Assembly: GCF_958979055.1 (NCBI RefSeq)
Contig: NC_084889.1
Coordinates: 33,235,261-33,299,260, forward strand
DNA length: 64,000 nucleotides
Source: Alnus glutinosa
Lineage: Eukaryota > Streptophyta > Magnoliopsida > Fagales > Betulaceae
Direction: 5' to 3'
Shown piece by piece: positions 1 to 11,559 of this stretch. Under the pieces are notes generated by a model that made no database searches, was not told the origin of the DNA, and was given only the letters and a program-made list of their open reading frames with translations. A program made the translations under genes and the position numbers. The first letter of the stretch is position 1. Each line of letters begins with the position of its first letter.

Positions 1-667
1 GTTTCTTAATTTGACGCGTTTGGTTTGACTCTAGTAAAAAGAGTGAGGTGGCTCTTAGAGTACGTGTTACAATCTTAAATTAGTAAAGGACTAACTCACA
101 AGGAGGAGTTGAGTCAATGTGAAAGAGACTCACAAGTGAATGAGAAATAGTTAATATACCCATATGGTCCCAAACTCATTAGCTTAGCCTTTTGGGCTAA
201 AAGTTGTATCATAATATGTATATTTACTTGCCCTTTATTGACTCTCTAAGTAATTCTCTCCCTAACAGAAGTAGATGCCATTGTTCTCAACGACCAAAAA
301 ACCCACAATAGTGACCTCGGTCTCCATGGCTAAAGGAGGTTTTTTTTTTTTTTTTTTAATTCTTTTTAATCTAAGAGATATAATTGTATGTTCACATATT
401 TGATGGATGTATAATGGATAATTTCAAATACGTGTGGGTCATGTGTTGCATTTTTTGTCCAAATTAACATAAAATCAAGTGTCAATTCTAAAAGATCAAT
501 GTAGTTTCCGCATAAAATTTTTACTACCAATCATCTTTTCAAGATGAGTTTTGTTATAAAATTTTGAATATAACATCCTTATGGAATTTGAAAAAAGAGA
601 ATTTAGCAAATGTAAGAAAATTATTTACAAATATCCAGAAATGGGGTGTGTGATGAGTATTTTCACA

Positions 668-668
<1 letters not shown>

Positions 669-708
<40 letters not shown>
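669..708. repeat. (TA)n microsatellite
   Basis: About 20 uninterrupted TA units. No gene is adjacent. Confidence 0.9.
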
Positions 709-709
<1 letters not shown>

Positions 710-2220
710 AATAAGGAAAGAATTACATGGAAGGATCCTTTCCACTCCTAATTTGAAAGAAAGAAGTGGACAATCCTATATTGAAAAAGAGGTGGGTTAC
801 CCAACAATAGACTTAAAACAAACTACAACAGTACTGAAATAAATACAAATAGTAGGAAATTGGTTAGACAAATGATCTAGTCCTCTCAAGGGACCGCACA
901 AGGCGGTTACAAAAGCTAAAGGGGCACAGATTAAAGTAGACCTATCTGAACCCCCACTTGGAAACAACGACAACCACTGGATAGAAGAGGCTGAAGCGGT
1001 AAAAACACTATTAGAGTCCAAATCCAAGACTGCAGAAAAGAGAGGCACCAACACAAATTCAGTTACAAAAGTCTCACCTAAAAGATAAAACTACATAAGG
1101 TCTGGGAGACAATAACCCACACAACACAGAAGTAGCAAAACACAAAAATAGCTATGAAAATACATAAGAAATACACTAAAAAACTAAACAATAGAAAAAA
1201 CAGCAAAAAGCCCCAAAAATCAGTAGTTGGAGCATCAGGTGGAGCGGAGTAAGGCTTCATGAGGGGCGGCGTGTGGAGATCAGATGGAGAAAAATCTGGG
1301 GGCTATAGGGAGCTAGAATGCCAGTGGAGATGGTGGAATGAAGCGTCGGAGGCTAGGATTGAAACGTAGATCTGGCTTTTAAAAAACCAGATCTAAGAAC
1401 ATGGACAAAACCGATTTTCAACGCGGAGGATAATACGAACAACACGGTGGTGGAGCCTTGATACTAAGCTTTGATTTTGGGCAAGATAAGTCGTACTGGA
1501 TGACGGATAGAACCTCATGAGAGGTGAAAAGTGTTAAAAAAAAAAAAAAAAACCCTCTAGGCAAACTGCAAATAAAGAAAAAAAAACTTCATAAGAGTAC
1601 AAGGATGAGGAGAGGAGGGAAGAGATAAGACCCTTCCCTTCTCCCTGTGACGGCTACAAAGAGAAGAAACCAGGGAAAAAAATCACATGAGAGAGAATAG
1701 AGGTTTTGTTATTTAACCTAACGGCATTTTTGGATAAAAGCTCAAATTGATTCACAAGAAACCTCCTACAAAAAAATATCAATGATAACTTGATCATTTA
1801 ATAGGATTCTACTGGAGTTAGTTTGAGAGCGATCAAGACGTAGAGGGTTTATCTACGTACGTATATCACGAGGTCAAACGCTTCACTTTGATGAAAAAAA
1901 AAAAAATCTATTGTATGACTCTTTATTACTTAGGAATTTCTCTTAGGTTAGGTTTAATCCATATTCATGATAATTAAAAGTCAATGTTGTTTTATAATAT
2001 GGACAATGAGAAGATTAATATTAGGGACACTATACATTTTATTACAAGCTCTCAAATATTGATGTATTAGTGCACATGATACTTACCATGTCATTCATTA
2101 AAATGTGGACTACCACATAATAATCCACATGACGTTTATTACAAATTAACGTAACAGTCTATGTGACACATACTATGTGATCAACCACTAAAATATGGAC
2201 TATTATGTGACAATTCACGT

Positions 2221-3217
2221 TAGGAGTGTACATGCGAGCGGATATTAACCGCTCGCATTCAAAAATCAATATTTGCATACCTTTTGGATTAGATATAGCT
2301 TATAATTACATTGTTTCAAGTTTTTTTCTTCACATGTCACTCATTTACTTCACAAATTCACTGTGACGTTGCCAGAGGCTAAAGCCACCATATTCTTCCT
2401 CTCGCCTCTCATCTCTAATTCTCTCATATCTTAGACTCTCATGACGCCGTTGGAGTCCAGAGTCACTATCTTCTTCCTCTCGCTCGCGGTCTTTGCTTTT
2501 CCATCGGCTCAGACAAAATTTTAGGTGGGTTTCAATATTCTCTTTGGGTTTTCAACCAATTGGGTGTTGGTTTTCTTGAAAAATTTTAGAAATTTTAAGT
2601 GTTGGTTGTTCTTTAAAGGTCTTATGTTCTTCTTATTGCAATTTTTTGTTTGCTGGATTATTTCTATTAAGTAGCTGTAGAGTTAAATATATGATCACTG
2701 TGAGTGGGAAGTGTAAACACATGATCAAAGTGTCTAACTGTGTATGAGCATGTTCGATAATTTACAAACTGCTGGAGTATCTTTGATTGTGTTCTTTTAA
2801 ATAGATAGCTATGTTTTATGTTATTCGATGCTAGTTTTGTTGTGCAGCAAGTGTTGTAGAGGGTTTGGTTGGTTGTGTTGTTTTTTCGTGTAACACTTAA
2901 CCAAAAAAAAAAAATGTAATGTGAAATTAAAATATTTTCAAAACATCAATGCTTTAAAAAAATTAAAACAAGCTTGAAACACTAAAAATCAGCCCATGTT
3001 ATTTTTAAAATCGCTTAAAATAGGCTCTCATATAGACATAAAGAAGGTCAAAAAGACTAATATAAGCTCGTTTTAATATACAAATAACGGATAATAATCG
3101 CATGGATGCGTTTGTAAAAACATGCGGATGTAAATATCGAAAAGTGACATCCGCATTTTGCGGATGTGGCTGCAGTTATTGTAAATAACCGCATCCGTAT
3201 CTGCATATACACCACTA
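2221..3217. mobile_element. Probable hAT-like non-autonomous DNA transposon
   Basis: The left end reads TAGGAGTGTACATGCGAGC and the reverse complement of the right end reads TAGTGGTGTATATGCAGAT, a degenerate terminal inverted repeat. The flanks ATTCACGT (2213-2220) and GTTCACAT (3218-3225) agree at 6 of 8 positions, which would fit a decayed 8-bp hAT target duplication. No transposase is visible. The interior has a pyrimidine-rich stretch at 2390-2520 that may be captured sequence. Confidence 0.4.
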
Positions 3218-3888
3218 GTTCACATAGTAGTCATTTCCTTAACATGTAAACTGCTACATTAGTTTGAAAAAGAATTATTATAAAAATTACTGTACTTCCA
3301 GCATTTTTCATCTCCCGTGATATCCATTTGGTTCAAAAATATATTCTAAAATTTGATTGAGAGTGAAATGTGTTCCAATATAGGAAAAACAGTATTTTAT
3401 CAATTTCAAAAGAAATAGATTAAAGTCATTTCATGATCATAATTTAATATTGTAGCATCTAACGGTGTATATAATGTCACATGATGAATATATTAACATG
3501 TTTTTAAAAAATATAACATCATATATTTTGTTTGATTAATAATATTAAATTTTAATTATAAAATAACACATCTCTATTTTACTTAAACCGTCGAGGATCC
3601 TTGTCCGCAATGCAACCATCATCTCTAATTTCTCTTACAATCTACGCCCTTACCGACCCGGCCCGGACCGTTCAGCAATAGCCTTCATATTGTTCACAAG
3701 TACCAAAATACCCCTATCATTTTTCTCAAATTACAACTATACTCTATTTTCATTTTGTGAATCGTCCATTCGTCATCACTGACTCATCAGCACCCTATCT
3801 GGCCCAGGAGTCCACAGAATCCCATCCCCACTCCAATTTAGTGTTTCTTTCAAAGATTTTAAGCTTTTTGTGTGTGGTTTGAGGGGAT

Positions 3889-6800
3889 ATGGTGGAGTGC
3901 GTTGGCTCTCCAAATCTGTTTCCCCATGGCCCTTTGGCCGTACTGCGTGGTAAAGGAGTAGCGGGTCCAGTTAAGGTTTCCTTCCAAAACAATCCGCAAC
4001 TCCTGAAGCCTTACCGGCACCCAGCTGGTCTTGGCTCACTTCACTCTTTCCAGGTATGCCCCCCTTTGGAATCCCACAGACCATGTTTGTTGTGTATGCA
4101 TTTGGTTGGAATTTTGTTGTAAATGGGTGAGCTTTAATGGTCATAAAATGGGATTTAGTTGCTGTGTTTTTGGCTCTTATTAGCCCATGGTTGTGTGGCT
4201 AGCTTTCTCAGTTTCTCTACTGCTGAGGGTCTGAGACCGTTAATGGGTGAGTTCTGTTTAGTTGTAAATGTGAAATCTAATATGGTGGATAAATCCTGTG
4301 GAGTAGGTAATGTCATTGGCGTTTTGAGAAACATATGTTCTGCTTCCAATTATAATGTGGGTATCTGGCGAACCATAGAACTGGTTCGGTCTGGGTATGG
4401 AGGAAATTCCTCCAAACTAGTCTATTAAACTGACGTCGAGCATGTGATTCTCAAGTGTATTTTTAATAGGATTAATGGAGTATGTAATTCTGACGCCTCA
4501 CGTGCTCGAAGAAAATATATCAATTTAGTAGACTTGGTTGAAGGAATATTTTGTACATGAAGCAATCCGGAAATGAGAGCTAGTTTGATTTCGAACTAGT
4601 TTTGGACTTTTGGTTTATGTGCAGTTTGTCTAAACCATATGGTAATATTGTTTTTGTATTTTGTTAGAAACTTGTAGGCACTAAGTTTGAGTGCAAACAT
4701 GACAAATTGAGAGTTAGTTTCATATTTTTTAAAATCTGACAAACAGAAAGATTTAATAGGTAATGCTATTTACAGCTCCCCCAATTTTGCAGCTTTCCCA
4801 ACATGCCAATTAACTTGCTCCTACTTATGCATTTAGTGTCCATTTGGTTTAGCAGTTTTAAAGCATGCAGATTGGCCTGCGTTTTTAAAAATGCGCGGGT
4901 TGGCCTGCTTTTTTAATAACATGGATTTTTTCCACATTTTTCAAACGCACTCCGAAGGGGGACACTTTTCGCAATTTTGTTTTAAAATGTGTGTTTGGCC
5001 TACAAAATTGAGGGGCCAAACGCACTCTTAGTCATGACTCATATTAGAACATATGCAGGGTCTGCTGTAACAATCACTAAGATGTGCTTTTAAAAGTTTT
5101 TGAAAAATCAATCTGATTGTTTGTGTGTTTCTCGAGGGGCCATGCTCGAGAATTTAAGTGTTTCCAATTTCTGAATCTCAGCTTGAAAGTATAACTGTAA
5201 GTCTCTGTTTTCTAAATAACTGTAACTATTTAAGGAACTTTACATGTAAAGCTTATGCTTCATGTGCCTCCTTTTATCCTTTTGCAGCATAGCATCAGTA
5301 CAATTATACTTCCACTGAAGTCCAGAATTCCGTCACTTAAGTTGTGTCAATCATATGCCTTGGTCATTAGGAGTGAAATTCCCCAAAATGCTGATTTTCC
5401 TCGCTACTATTCAAGGAAGGAGAAAAAGCCTTTTCCTGTACCTGTTCTAGAGCTGAGGCGGGCTGCCAGGGAGAGGTTTAAGAAAAGTAAAGGGCAGCCT
5501 AAAAAACCTGTCCCACCTCCAAAGAATGGGCTGATTGTGAAGAGCCTGGTGCCACTTGCTTATGACGTGTTCAATGCAAGGATAAAATTGATTAACAATC
5601 TCAAGAAACTCTTGAAGGTGGTGCGTGTGCATGCTTGCAGGTAATTTCATTCCTTGATTCCTCTGAGTATCCTCCCTAATGGCAGAATTTGACTCTTGGA
5701 GCTTATGGCAAAAAATATAATCAGTATTTGCTAAACCATGGCAAGTCAAATTCATGTGGTGATCCAAAATCATTAGTTGTTAAGTACACGGCGAATAACT
5801 GTTCTGTTTGTTGGATGTAGTATGTATGGTGATGCAACAAAATGTTGATAGATATCCTAATTAGCTGCTGATAAGACAATTTAGGCATCTTTACTTGGTT
5901 TTAGATTCACTATCATTGCATGTGATTACTTTCTTTCTTCTTCTTCTTCTTCTTTTTTTCCTTTCTTTTTTTTTTCTTTCTTTTGGGATAAATGCATTTT
6001 TGGTCCTTGTGGTTTGAGATTTTAACAAATTGCTCAGTGAGTTTTAAAATGTGATTAATCACTCCCTAGGGTTAGCCAAAAAAACAGATTAGTCCCTACT
6101 GTCAGAAAGACTAACGGAATCCATTAAAGTGACATGTCAACACCAATTAAATAGCAACATGTGTCCGGTTTCCGTAGTCACTACAAAAATAACACAGTGG
6201 ACTTGACTGCAAGGTAAATTAAACACGTAAGCTCCTCACTCCACGTCAGCAATGTAAATTAAAACAACAAAAAGAGTAAAGTAAAAATCAGATCTTCATC
6301 ATCGTCTTTGAAATCCTTTCCACTCAGATGCCTCCCCAAGTTCTGAAGTCACCAATGAAGAGATAGGCAATCGTAGTCGACAATGTACAAAGAGTCAAAA
6401 ACCTTTAATGACTCAGATCTCACATAAAATATCTTTTTTTTTTTTGATAAGTAGATCTCACATAAAATATCTTACCAAAGATATTACGCTTAACACGGAA
6501 TTCAATCTTATGTCCTTTCATTCTCTGCCTCTGTTTGTCATTTTTGCTTTTCCTCTTCTTTTATTTTTCAACTACAAACCTCAAATTTGCTCTTACTCTC
6601 TCTTGTGTATTCTCTTCTTTCCTCTCAATTACTTTCTAGCTTATACATCTGTATGTCCCACCCTTTTGTTTTCACTATCACTCAAGAAAGTGATGATATA
6701 AGAGATGGGTATGAGACCGATTTCACCCAACGAATATGGCACAGAGATGATCGAAATCAACGATTAGGTGACTATTTGAAAAATTTTGGGTAGAGGGTGA

Positions 6801-8842
6801 TTTCGTTGGGTGGTGTCTGATGGGAGATTAGGGGATTTGGGGAGGCATTTGAGGGGATTTCAGGGACGATGATGAAGCTGATTTTTGTCTTTTTTTGTTG
6901 TTATAATTTATCTTGCTGACGTGGAGAGAAGGAGCTTACGTGGAGTCCAATGTGTTTAATTTACCTTGTTGTCAAGTCCACCATGTTATATTTGTAGTGA
7001 TTAAGCAAACCGGATACATGTCACAATTTAATTGGTGCTGGCATGTTAATTTGACGAATTCTGTTAGTTTTTCTGACAATAGGGACCAATTTATTTTTTG
7101 GGGTAACCCTAGGGAGTGATTAATCACATTTTAAAACTCAGGGAGCAATTTGTCAAAACCTCAAACCACAAGGACTAAAAGTACATTTATCCCTATGTTT
7201 TTATTGATTGGTACATTGCATGTGATTACTTGATATGAGCAATTCTACTAATTCTTGTTCACCAGTGAACATCTTACTCTCCTTGAACAAATTAGATTAT
7301 TGTTATCTAAGCAACCTTGGAAAAAATTATTGCCTGTTAGAACTTCGTGTAGAACTTACACTTGTTCTTTTAGCCTAAAATACTTTTGATCTCTCTAAGT
7401 TTGAATTGTTCTCAATTTGGTCTGTGTACTTTCAATTCTAGCGATGTCAACCTTGGAATTTTGAATTGTTATTAATTTAGTCCTGTCTATCCCCGTAATC
7501 ATAGGAATGTCAGATTTCATGTGCTGTTGCACGTGAGCATGAAACAGTCACTCTTTTGATGCTCTTTTCTCTTGAAAAAAAAATCATTGAAAAAAGGAGA
7601 AAATAAATTAAAAGAATTGGCAATAAGAGAGGGATATGTCAGAAATCTTGTAGCAGACAGCCTGGCAATCTTCTTCTTCTACTTCTTTGACTTAATAGCA
7701 TTATTGTTTAGTTTATGTTTCCTTGGCCTTCAACTTGTTTCGGGTATGTTCTTCAAGAGCTCTAAGTGAAGAAAATGGTGTTGAAAGAACATTTAAAACT
7801 AGCTCGATGATTTCTGATTGCGAACAGCATTCATGTGTAATGTCGCATGACATTTTAGACCATGTTAAAGGGGGTTGGATGGAACTACCAAATTGACAAC
7901 AAACCCTAACTTATGGAATACAAGATGTATGTATGTGTATATGTATTTAAGTCATTTAACCTTCTTAGTGAGTACATTTTTGTGACTTCTGTTTTCCAAT
8001 GGTTATGCAGCTGCTGTAATGAAATTCATGTGGGATCTGTTGGACATCCATTCAGATCTTGTAGAGGCCAAAATGCTAACATCCGCAAGGGCCTTCATGC
8101 ATGGACAAATGCAACTGTTGATGACATAGTCTTGCCGGTGGAAGCTTACCACCTCTATGACCGCCTTGGAAAGCGTATTCCTCATGAGGAAAGATTTTCA
8201 ATTCCTCGGATTCCAGCAGTAGTTGAACTCTGCATCCAAGCCGGTGTAAATATTCCTGAATTTCCAGCAAAAAGGAGAAGAAAGCCGATCATCAGCATTG
8301 GCAAAAAGGAATTTGTTGATGCAGATGAAAGTGAACTACCAGATCCTGTCCCAGAAGTTCCTGAGAAACCACTATTAAATGAAATACCCGATTCAGAGAT
8401 AGTAGCCCCATCTGATGAAATGGACACCGCTTGGCTTGCTGAGGAAACACTAGGAGCATGGGAAAAGATGAGGAGAGGAGCCAAGAGGCTAATGAAGATG
8501 TACCCGGTAAGGGTTTGTGGGTATTGCCCTGAGGTGCATGTAGGTCCTAGCGGCCACAAGGCGCAGAACTGTGGGGCACACAAGCACCAGCAGCGGAATG
8601 GGCAGCATGGTTGGCAGGCGGCGGTGCTAGATGACTTCATACCACCAAGATATGTGTGGCATGTTCCTGATGTAAACGAACCGACATTGCATCGGGAGCT
8701 TAGGAACTTCTATGGTCAAGCTCCTGCTGTAGTCGAAATGTGCATACAGGCTGGTGCTGTTGTGCCGGAAGAGTATAAATCAACTATGAGGTTGGATGTG
8801 GGAATCCCCTCAGACCTTAAAGAAGCTGAAATGGTAGTTTGA
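3889..8842 (+). CDS. APO2: APO2-like chloroplast RNA-binding protein (accumulation of photosystem one)
   Basis: Three exons: 3889-4053, 5288-5640, 8011-8842, all with GT-AG borders, giving 449 aa. The ATG is the first in frame; an in-frame TGA lies 9 nt upstream. Residues 1 to about 70 look like a plastid transit peptide. Two APO motifs follow, each with the pattern C-x2-C-x3-H and a later GH...C: the first begins about residue 171 (CCNEIHVG, GHPFRSC) and the second about 340 (CGYCPEVHVG, GHKAQNC). APO proteins are plant-specific, bind RNA and aid organellar intron splicing or photosystem I assembly. The core RRAARERFKKSKGQPKKP and the ending KEAEMVV fit APO2 better than APO1, APO3 or APO4, as far as memory allows. 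Intron 1 carries a small MITE and intron 2 a 1.2-kb MULE, so the gene is stretched but its coding sequence is intact. Confidence 0.92.
4836..5027. mobile_element. Tourist-like MITE in APO2 intron 1
   Basis: The ends GTGTCCATTTGG and (reverse complement of the right end) GAGTGCGTTTGG match at 9 of 12 positions and are flanked on both sides by TTA, the usual PIF/Harbinger target duplication. The element is 192 bp, with no coding potential. Confidence 0.55.
5985..7193. mobile_element. Long-TIR MULE-like element in APO2 intron 2
   Basis: The left end GGGATAAATGCATTTTTGG and the right end form inverted arms that can be followed for roughly 200-350 bp on each side (about 5985-6330 and 6840-7193). 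This is typical of non-autonomous Mutator-like elements. No transposase is seen. A 9-bp target duplication is not clear at the immediate edges. Instead, an 18-bp direct repeat CATTGCATGTGATTACTT brackets the element and an added pyrimidine tract (5914-5931 and 7214-7231). Confidence 0.65.
6435..6452 (-). mobile_element. 18-nt retro-insertion (poly(A) plus ACTTATC end)
   Basis: On the minus strand the insert reads ACTTATC followed by A11. It is flanked by a perfect 20-bp direct repeat at 6415-6434 and 6453-6472. This fits target-primed reverse transcription aborted after the 3' end of a LINE or SINE. It lies inside the MULE in APO2 intron 2, so it is younger than that element. Confidence 0.75.
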
Positions 8843-8899
8843 GGCCATTCTTTGCTTCCCCCAAAAACTCCTCTTTCGAATACAATGTAAAGTGTCTGC

Positions 8900-9620
8900 A
8901 GAATATTAAGATTGAATTCACTAATTCAGCGCTGAAGTTTGAAACTTCCATTTGATGGGGATCAGCAATACGAACTGTCATATACAAATTGCCTTTCATC
9001 TGGATAAGAAGATTCTTAGTTTGAAACTCCTCTTTCAGTATCAACCTGCACAACACGCCTAGCAACTTCTTAGTTTTCCATTTTCTACAAGCTTCATCAA
9101 GCACCCCTTGCCAGTCCAGAAGAGGATGTTGTATGAAGCAACAGTTCATGCAGGTTTTTCAAATACGTGAGCTAAAGCTGCAAGAGAAAAATAGATAATC
9201 ACAACTTTCCATCCCATTCTTGCAAAACAAACACTGCGTATCTCCCTGAAAACCCCAAGTCACAAGCCTTTCTCCTGTAGTTAGTCTATTAAGGATAGTC
9301 AACCATAGAATAAAAGCTTGTTTGGGAATAGCTTGAGGAAACCAAACAATATTCCACCAACTGACTTTCTGCTTCCTTTTCCTCATAAACTCCCATGTTT
9401 TTGCACTTACATAAACTCATTTCCGAGAGATAGTCCATATAGGTTTATCCACTTCAACTTATCAAAAAAAAAAAAGGGTTTATCCACTTCACCTAGAGGC
9501 ACATCCGAAAGCTTACTCTGAATATCCACCAACTCATCTGATCTAACTGGTCTCCAGCACTAGTGCCCATTCCTAATTACAAAATTTAACTTTGCCTCCA
9601 GACTACTCTAAAAATCATAT
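8900..9620 (-). mobile_element. L1-type LINE remnant (zf-RVT region)
   Basis: Minus-strand frames at 9159-9386 encode the plant LINE zinc-binding reverse-transcriptase tail: the pattern F-x-LW-x-L...RL-x-TGERLV-x-WG...CLFC-x-NG-x-E...LFFSC is visible. A further frame (8880-9149) continues with WQGVLDEACRKWKTKKLLG, usual for the same C-terminal region. Stop codons and frame changes break it. It abuts the 3' end of APO2. The edges are approximate. Confidence 0.65.
9457..9475 (+). mobile_element. 19-nt retro-insertion (ACTTATC plus poly(A))
   Basis: The insert ACTTATC-A11-G lies between two copies of GGTTTATCCACTTCA (9442-9456 and 9476-9490). It has the same structure as the insert at 6435 and interrupts the LINE remnant. 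Confidence 0.75.
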
Positions 9621-9760
9621 ATGATTCTAAACCCATATCTCTCATACAAAGGACTAAAGGGGTGTCAGTTGTTCTTACAATTCAGTTATGACATAACCAG
9701 AAGTATATTGGACAGTGAAATTTTTTAAGAAAATGTGGTTTAATAGTCTAGAATCAGGCT

Positions 9761-10235
9761 GTTATGATCCTGGCGGGGCTTAATTTGAGGTATGGGTTTC
9801 GGATTGGGTCCGCTTAGTATAAGATAGATTTAAGATTTTGGAGCTTTTGGCATATTGGTTTGGTATGTAATATTGATATAAGAGCAAGCAATGTGTCACG
9901 CGTTCAATAAAAGCCGCCATAGAGTGGGCTTATGTGGCATCGGCACACATTGTTATGATCTTGGTAACGTCTAATATGGGGTATGGACGTCAAATTGGGC
10001 CAGTCTAGTATGTGAGAGGGTTAAGGGCTTAATTTTTCGTGTTCCATCAATTCTGAAGCTTTTGGCATATTGGTTAGGTATTTAATATTGGTATCAAAGC
10101 AAGTACCATGTCACGTGTTCAATGAAAGCTGTTATAGAGTGGGCCTCCATGGGTATCAGCACGTATTGTTATAATCCTGGTGGGCCCTAATTTGAGGTAT
10201 GAGCGTCAGATTGAGTCAGCTTAATATGAGATAGG
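9761..10235. repeat. Imperfect tandem repeat, about 190-216 bp units
   Basis: Three diverged copies start at 9761, 9952 and 10168, each opening with GTTATGATCCTGG or a close variant, followed by a TTTGAGGTATG-like box. The third is cut short. Copies 1 and 2 carry a box like TTTGGCATATTGGTTAGGTAT and then TGGTATCAAAGCA, which recalls an initiator-tRNA primer-binding site, so a decayed LTR-retrotransposon origin is possible. Confidence 0.55.
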
Positions 10236-10686
10236 TTTAAGAATATAACATTTCTCATTCAATCAACTCTAATTGACCTAATGCTAAGGACCAAACACAT
10301 GTAGAATGAATGGAGAAAGGTTTGCATCTTGTATTGTATAATAATAAATCTTAGTCAAATTCCCACCCCTAAAAACGTGGTTGTGAGAAGGAAAAGGTCA
10401 TATGAAACAACTAATTGACACCATATATATTGATCAAACATACATGGATCAAGTCAAAGACTGCTTGTAAAAGGTCAACCACCACATATCAAACTTTGGA
10501 TCTCTTCAAGTCTACATGCTCCAAATGTCCATTAACCATTCACTTTCGCCTCTTATTTCTTCCATGCATGCATGCATGCACCCTCGTCACCTCCCCCCAC
10601 TCTCTTCTGCCTAAACTTCCATAAGTACCTCATAACATATACAAAGCACACACACAGGACACAGTTTTGCAGAAAAAGATAGAGAA

Positions 10687-10694
10687 TATATATA
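10687..10694 (+). promoter_or_regulatory. TATA box of the small membrane-protein gene
   Basis: TATATATA lies 44 bp upstream of the ATG at 10738 and would give a short 5' leader of about 15-20 nt. Placed by position only. Confidence 0.5.
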
Positions 10695-10737
10695 GAGGAT
10701 TCGGAAGTGTCAAAGAGATAAACCAGAGATAAAGGCT

Positions 10738-10977
10738 ATGGCAGGACCAGACGCAATGAAGGTTCCTTCCCCGGGGCGGCATTCAACTGAGGCACTTCAC
10801 CAACGCAAAAAACTGCCTTTTTGTCCGATCAGAATGGCCATTGGTGGCTTTGCCTTCACCGCCGCCCTCGGTTACTTGGTCTTGTACTCCAAGAAGAAGC
10901 CGGAAGCCTCCGCCGTTGATGTTGCCAAAGTTTCCGTCGGAGTTGCCCATCCAGACAACACCCACCCGCGCCAGTAG
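10738..10977 (+). CDS. Small single-pass membrane protein, plant-type, function unknown
   Basis: A single exon of 79 codons. The start has a good context (GGCTATGG) and a TATA box 44 bp upstream. Residues 1-31 are polar and basic. Residues about 33-50 (MAIGGFAFTAALGYLVLY) form one hydrophobic segment, followed by the positive cluster SKKKPEAS, so the tail after the membrane is probably cytosolic or stromal. The last 25 residues are polar. GC content is clearly higher than in the surrounding DNA, which supports real coding. I do not recognise a named family. It could be a mitochondrial or plastid envelope protein, but no targeting signal settles this. Confidence 0.7.
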   Translation: MAGPDAMKVPSPGRHSTEALHQRKKLPFCPIRMAIGGFAFTAALGYLVLYSKKKPEASAVDVAKVSVGVAHPDNTHPRQ

Positions 10978-11186
10978 ATGTCCTTGTTCATTCATATATG
11001 CCTGGTTTTATGTTTTTTCTTCTATTGCCTTAAGATGTAGCACAAATAAAGCTTCCATTACGTGCTATATGATGGGTCTCATATATTATGTCAAAACTTT
11101 TCTTATTTGAATTAAGTTCAGGGATTCAGACCACTCGATCAATTTTGTTAAAGGGTTAATTAAATTTGGCATTTTCTAACAAGTTA

Positions 11187-11559
11187 CAGTCCGTTTGGCC
11201 CTGCGATTTTGTAAGCTAAAAATGTGATTTTAAACAAAATTGTGAAAAATGTTCCATTTGTGAGTGCATTTTTAAAAATTCGCAGTTTGAAAACATTAAA
11301 ATATATATATATATATATATCTTTAATTCGTAGGCAAAGAAGTGTGTTTTTTAAAAACATATCATTTTAAAGGTTAAACTGTAATTTTAAAGGTCAAATT
11401 GCGGTTTGAAAACATAGAACAATATGTGTTTTCAATTTGCAGGTAATGAGGTGTGCTTTTAAAAACGAACGATTTTAAAGCATAAAATGCGATTTTACCA
11501 AACACTTAACTGCGTTTTTAAATATCGTACGTTTTGAAACCGCAAATCCAAACGGACCC
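11187..11559. mobile_element. Tourist-like (PIF/Harbinger) MITE
   Basis: The left end CAGTCCGTTTGG and the right end, read as its complement, GGGTCCGTTTGG form the inverted repeat. TTA flanks both sides (11184-11186 and 11560-11562). 373 bp, non-coding, with an internal (TA)n run. Confidence 0.7.

Larger units (their letters stand above)
1..3888. other. Intergenic region upstream of APO2
   Basis: I find no supported gene here. The stretch holds a (TA)n run near 669-708, several poly(A)/poly(T) tracts, and AT-rich DNA. On the minus strand, 780-1560 has short open frames (around 797-1054 and 1078-1260) without a recognisable domain; low-level retroelement origin is possible but unproven. A probable hAT-like element lies at 2221-3217. 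The last 300 bases should hold the APO2 promoter and 5' leader. Confidence 0.6.
8843..10737. other. Intergenic region between APO2 and the small membrane-protein gene
   Basis: It contains the APO2 3' flank, a minus-strand LINE remnant (about 8900-9620) with a tiny insertion at 9457-9475, imperfect tandem repeats (9761-10235), and the promoter of the small gene near 10687. No other gene is supported. Confidence 0.6.
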
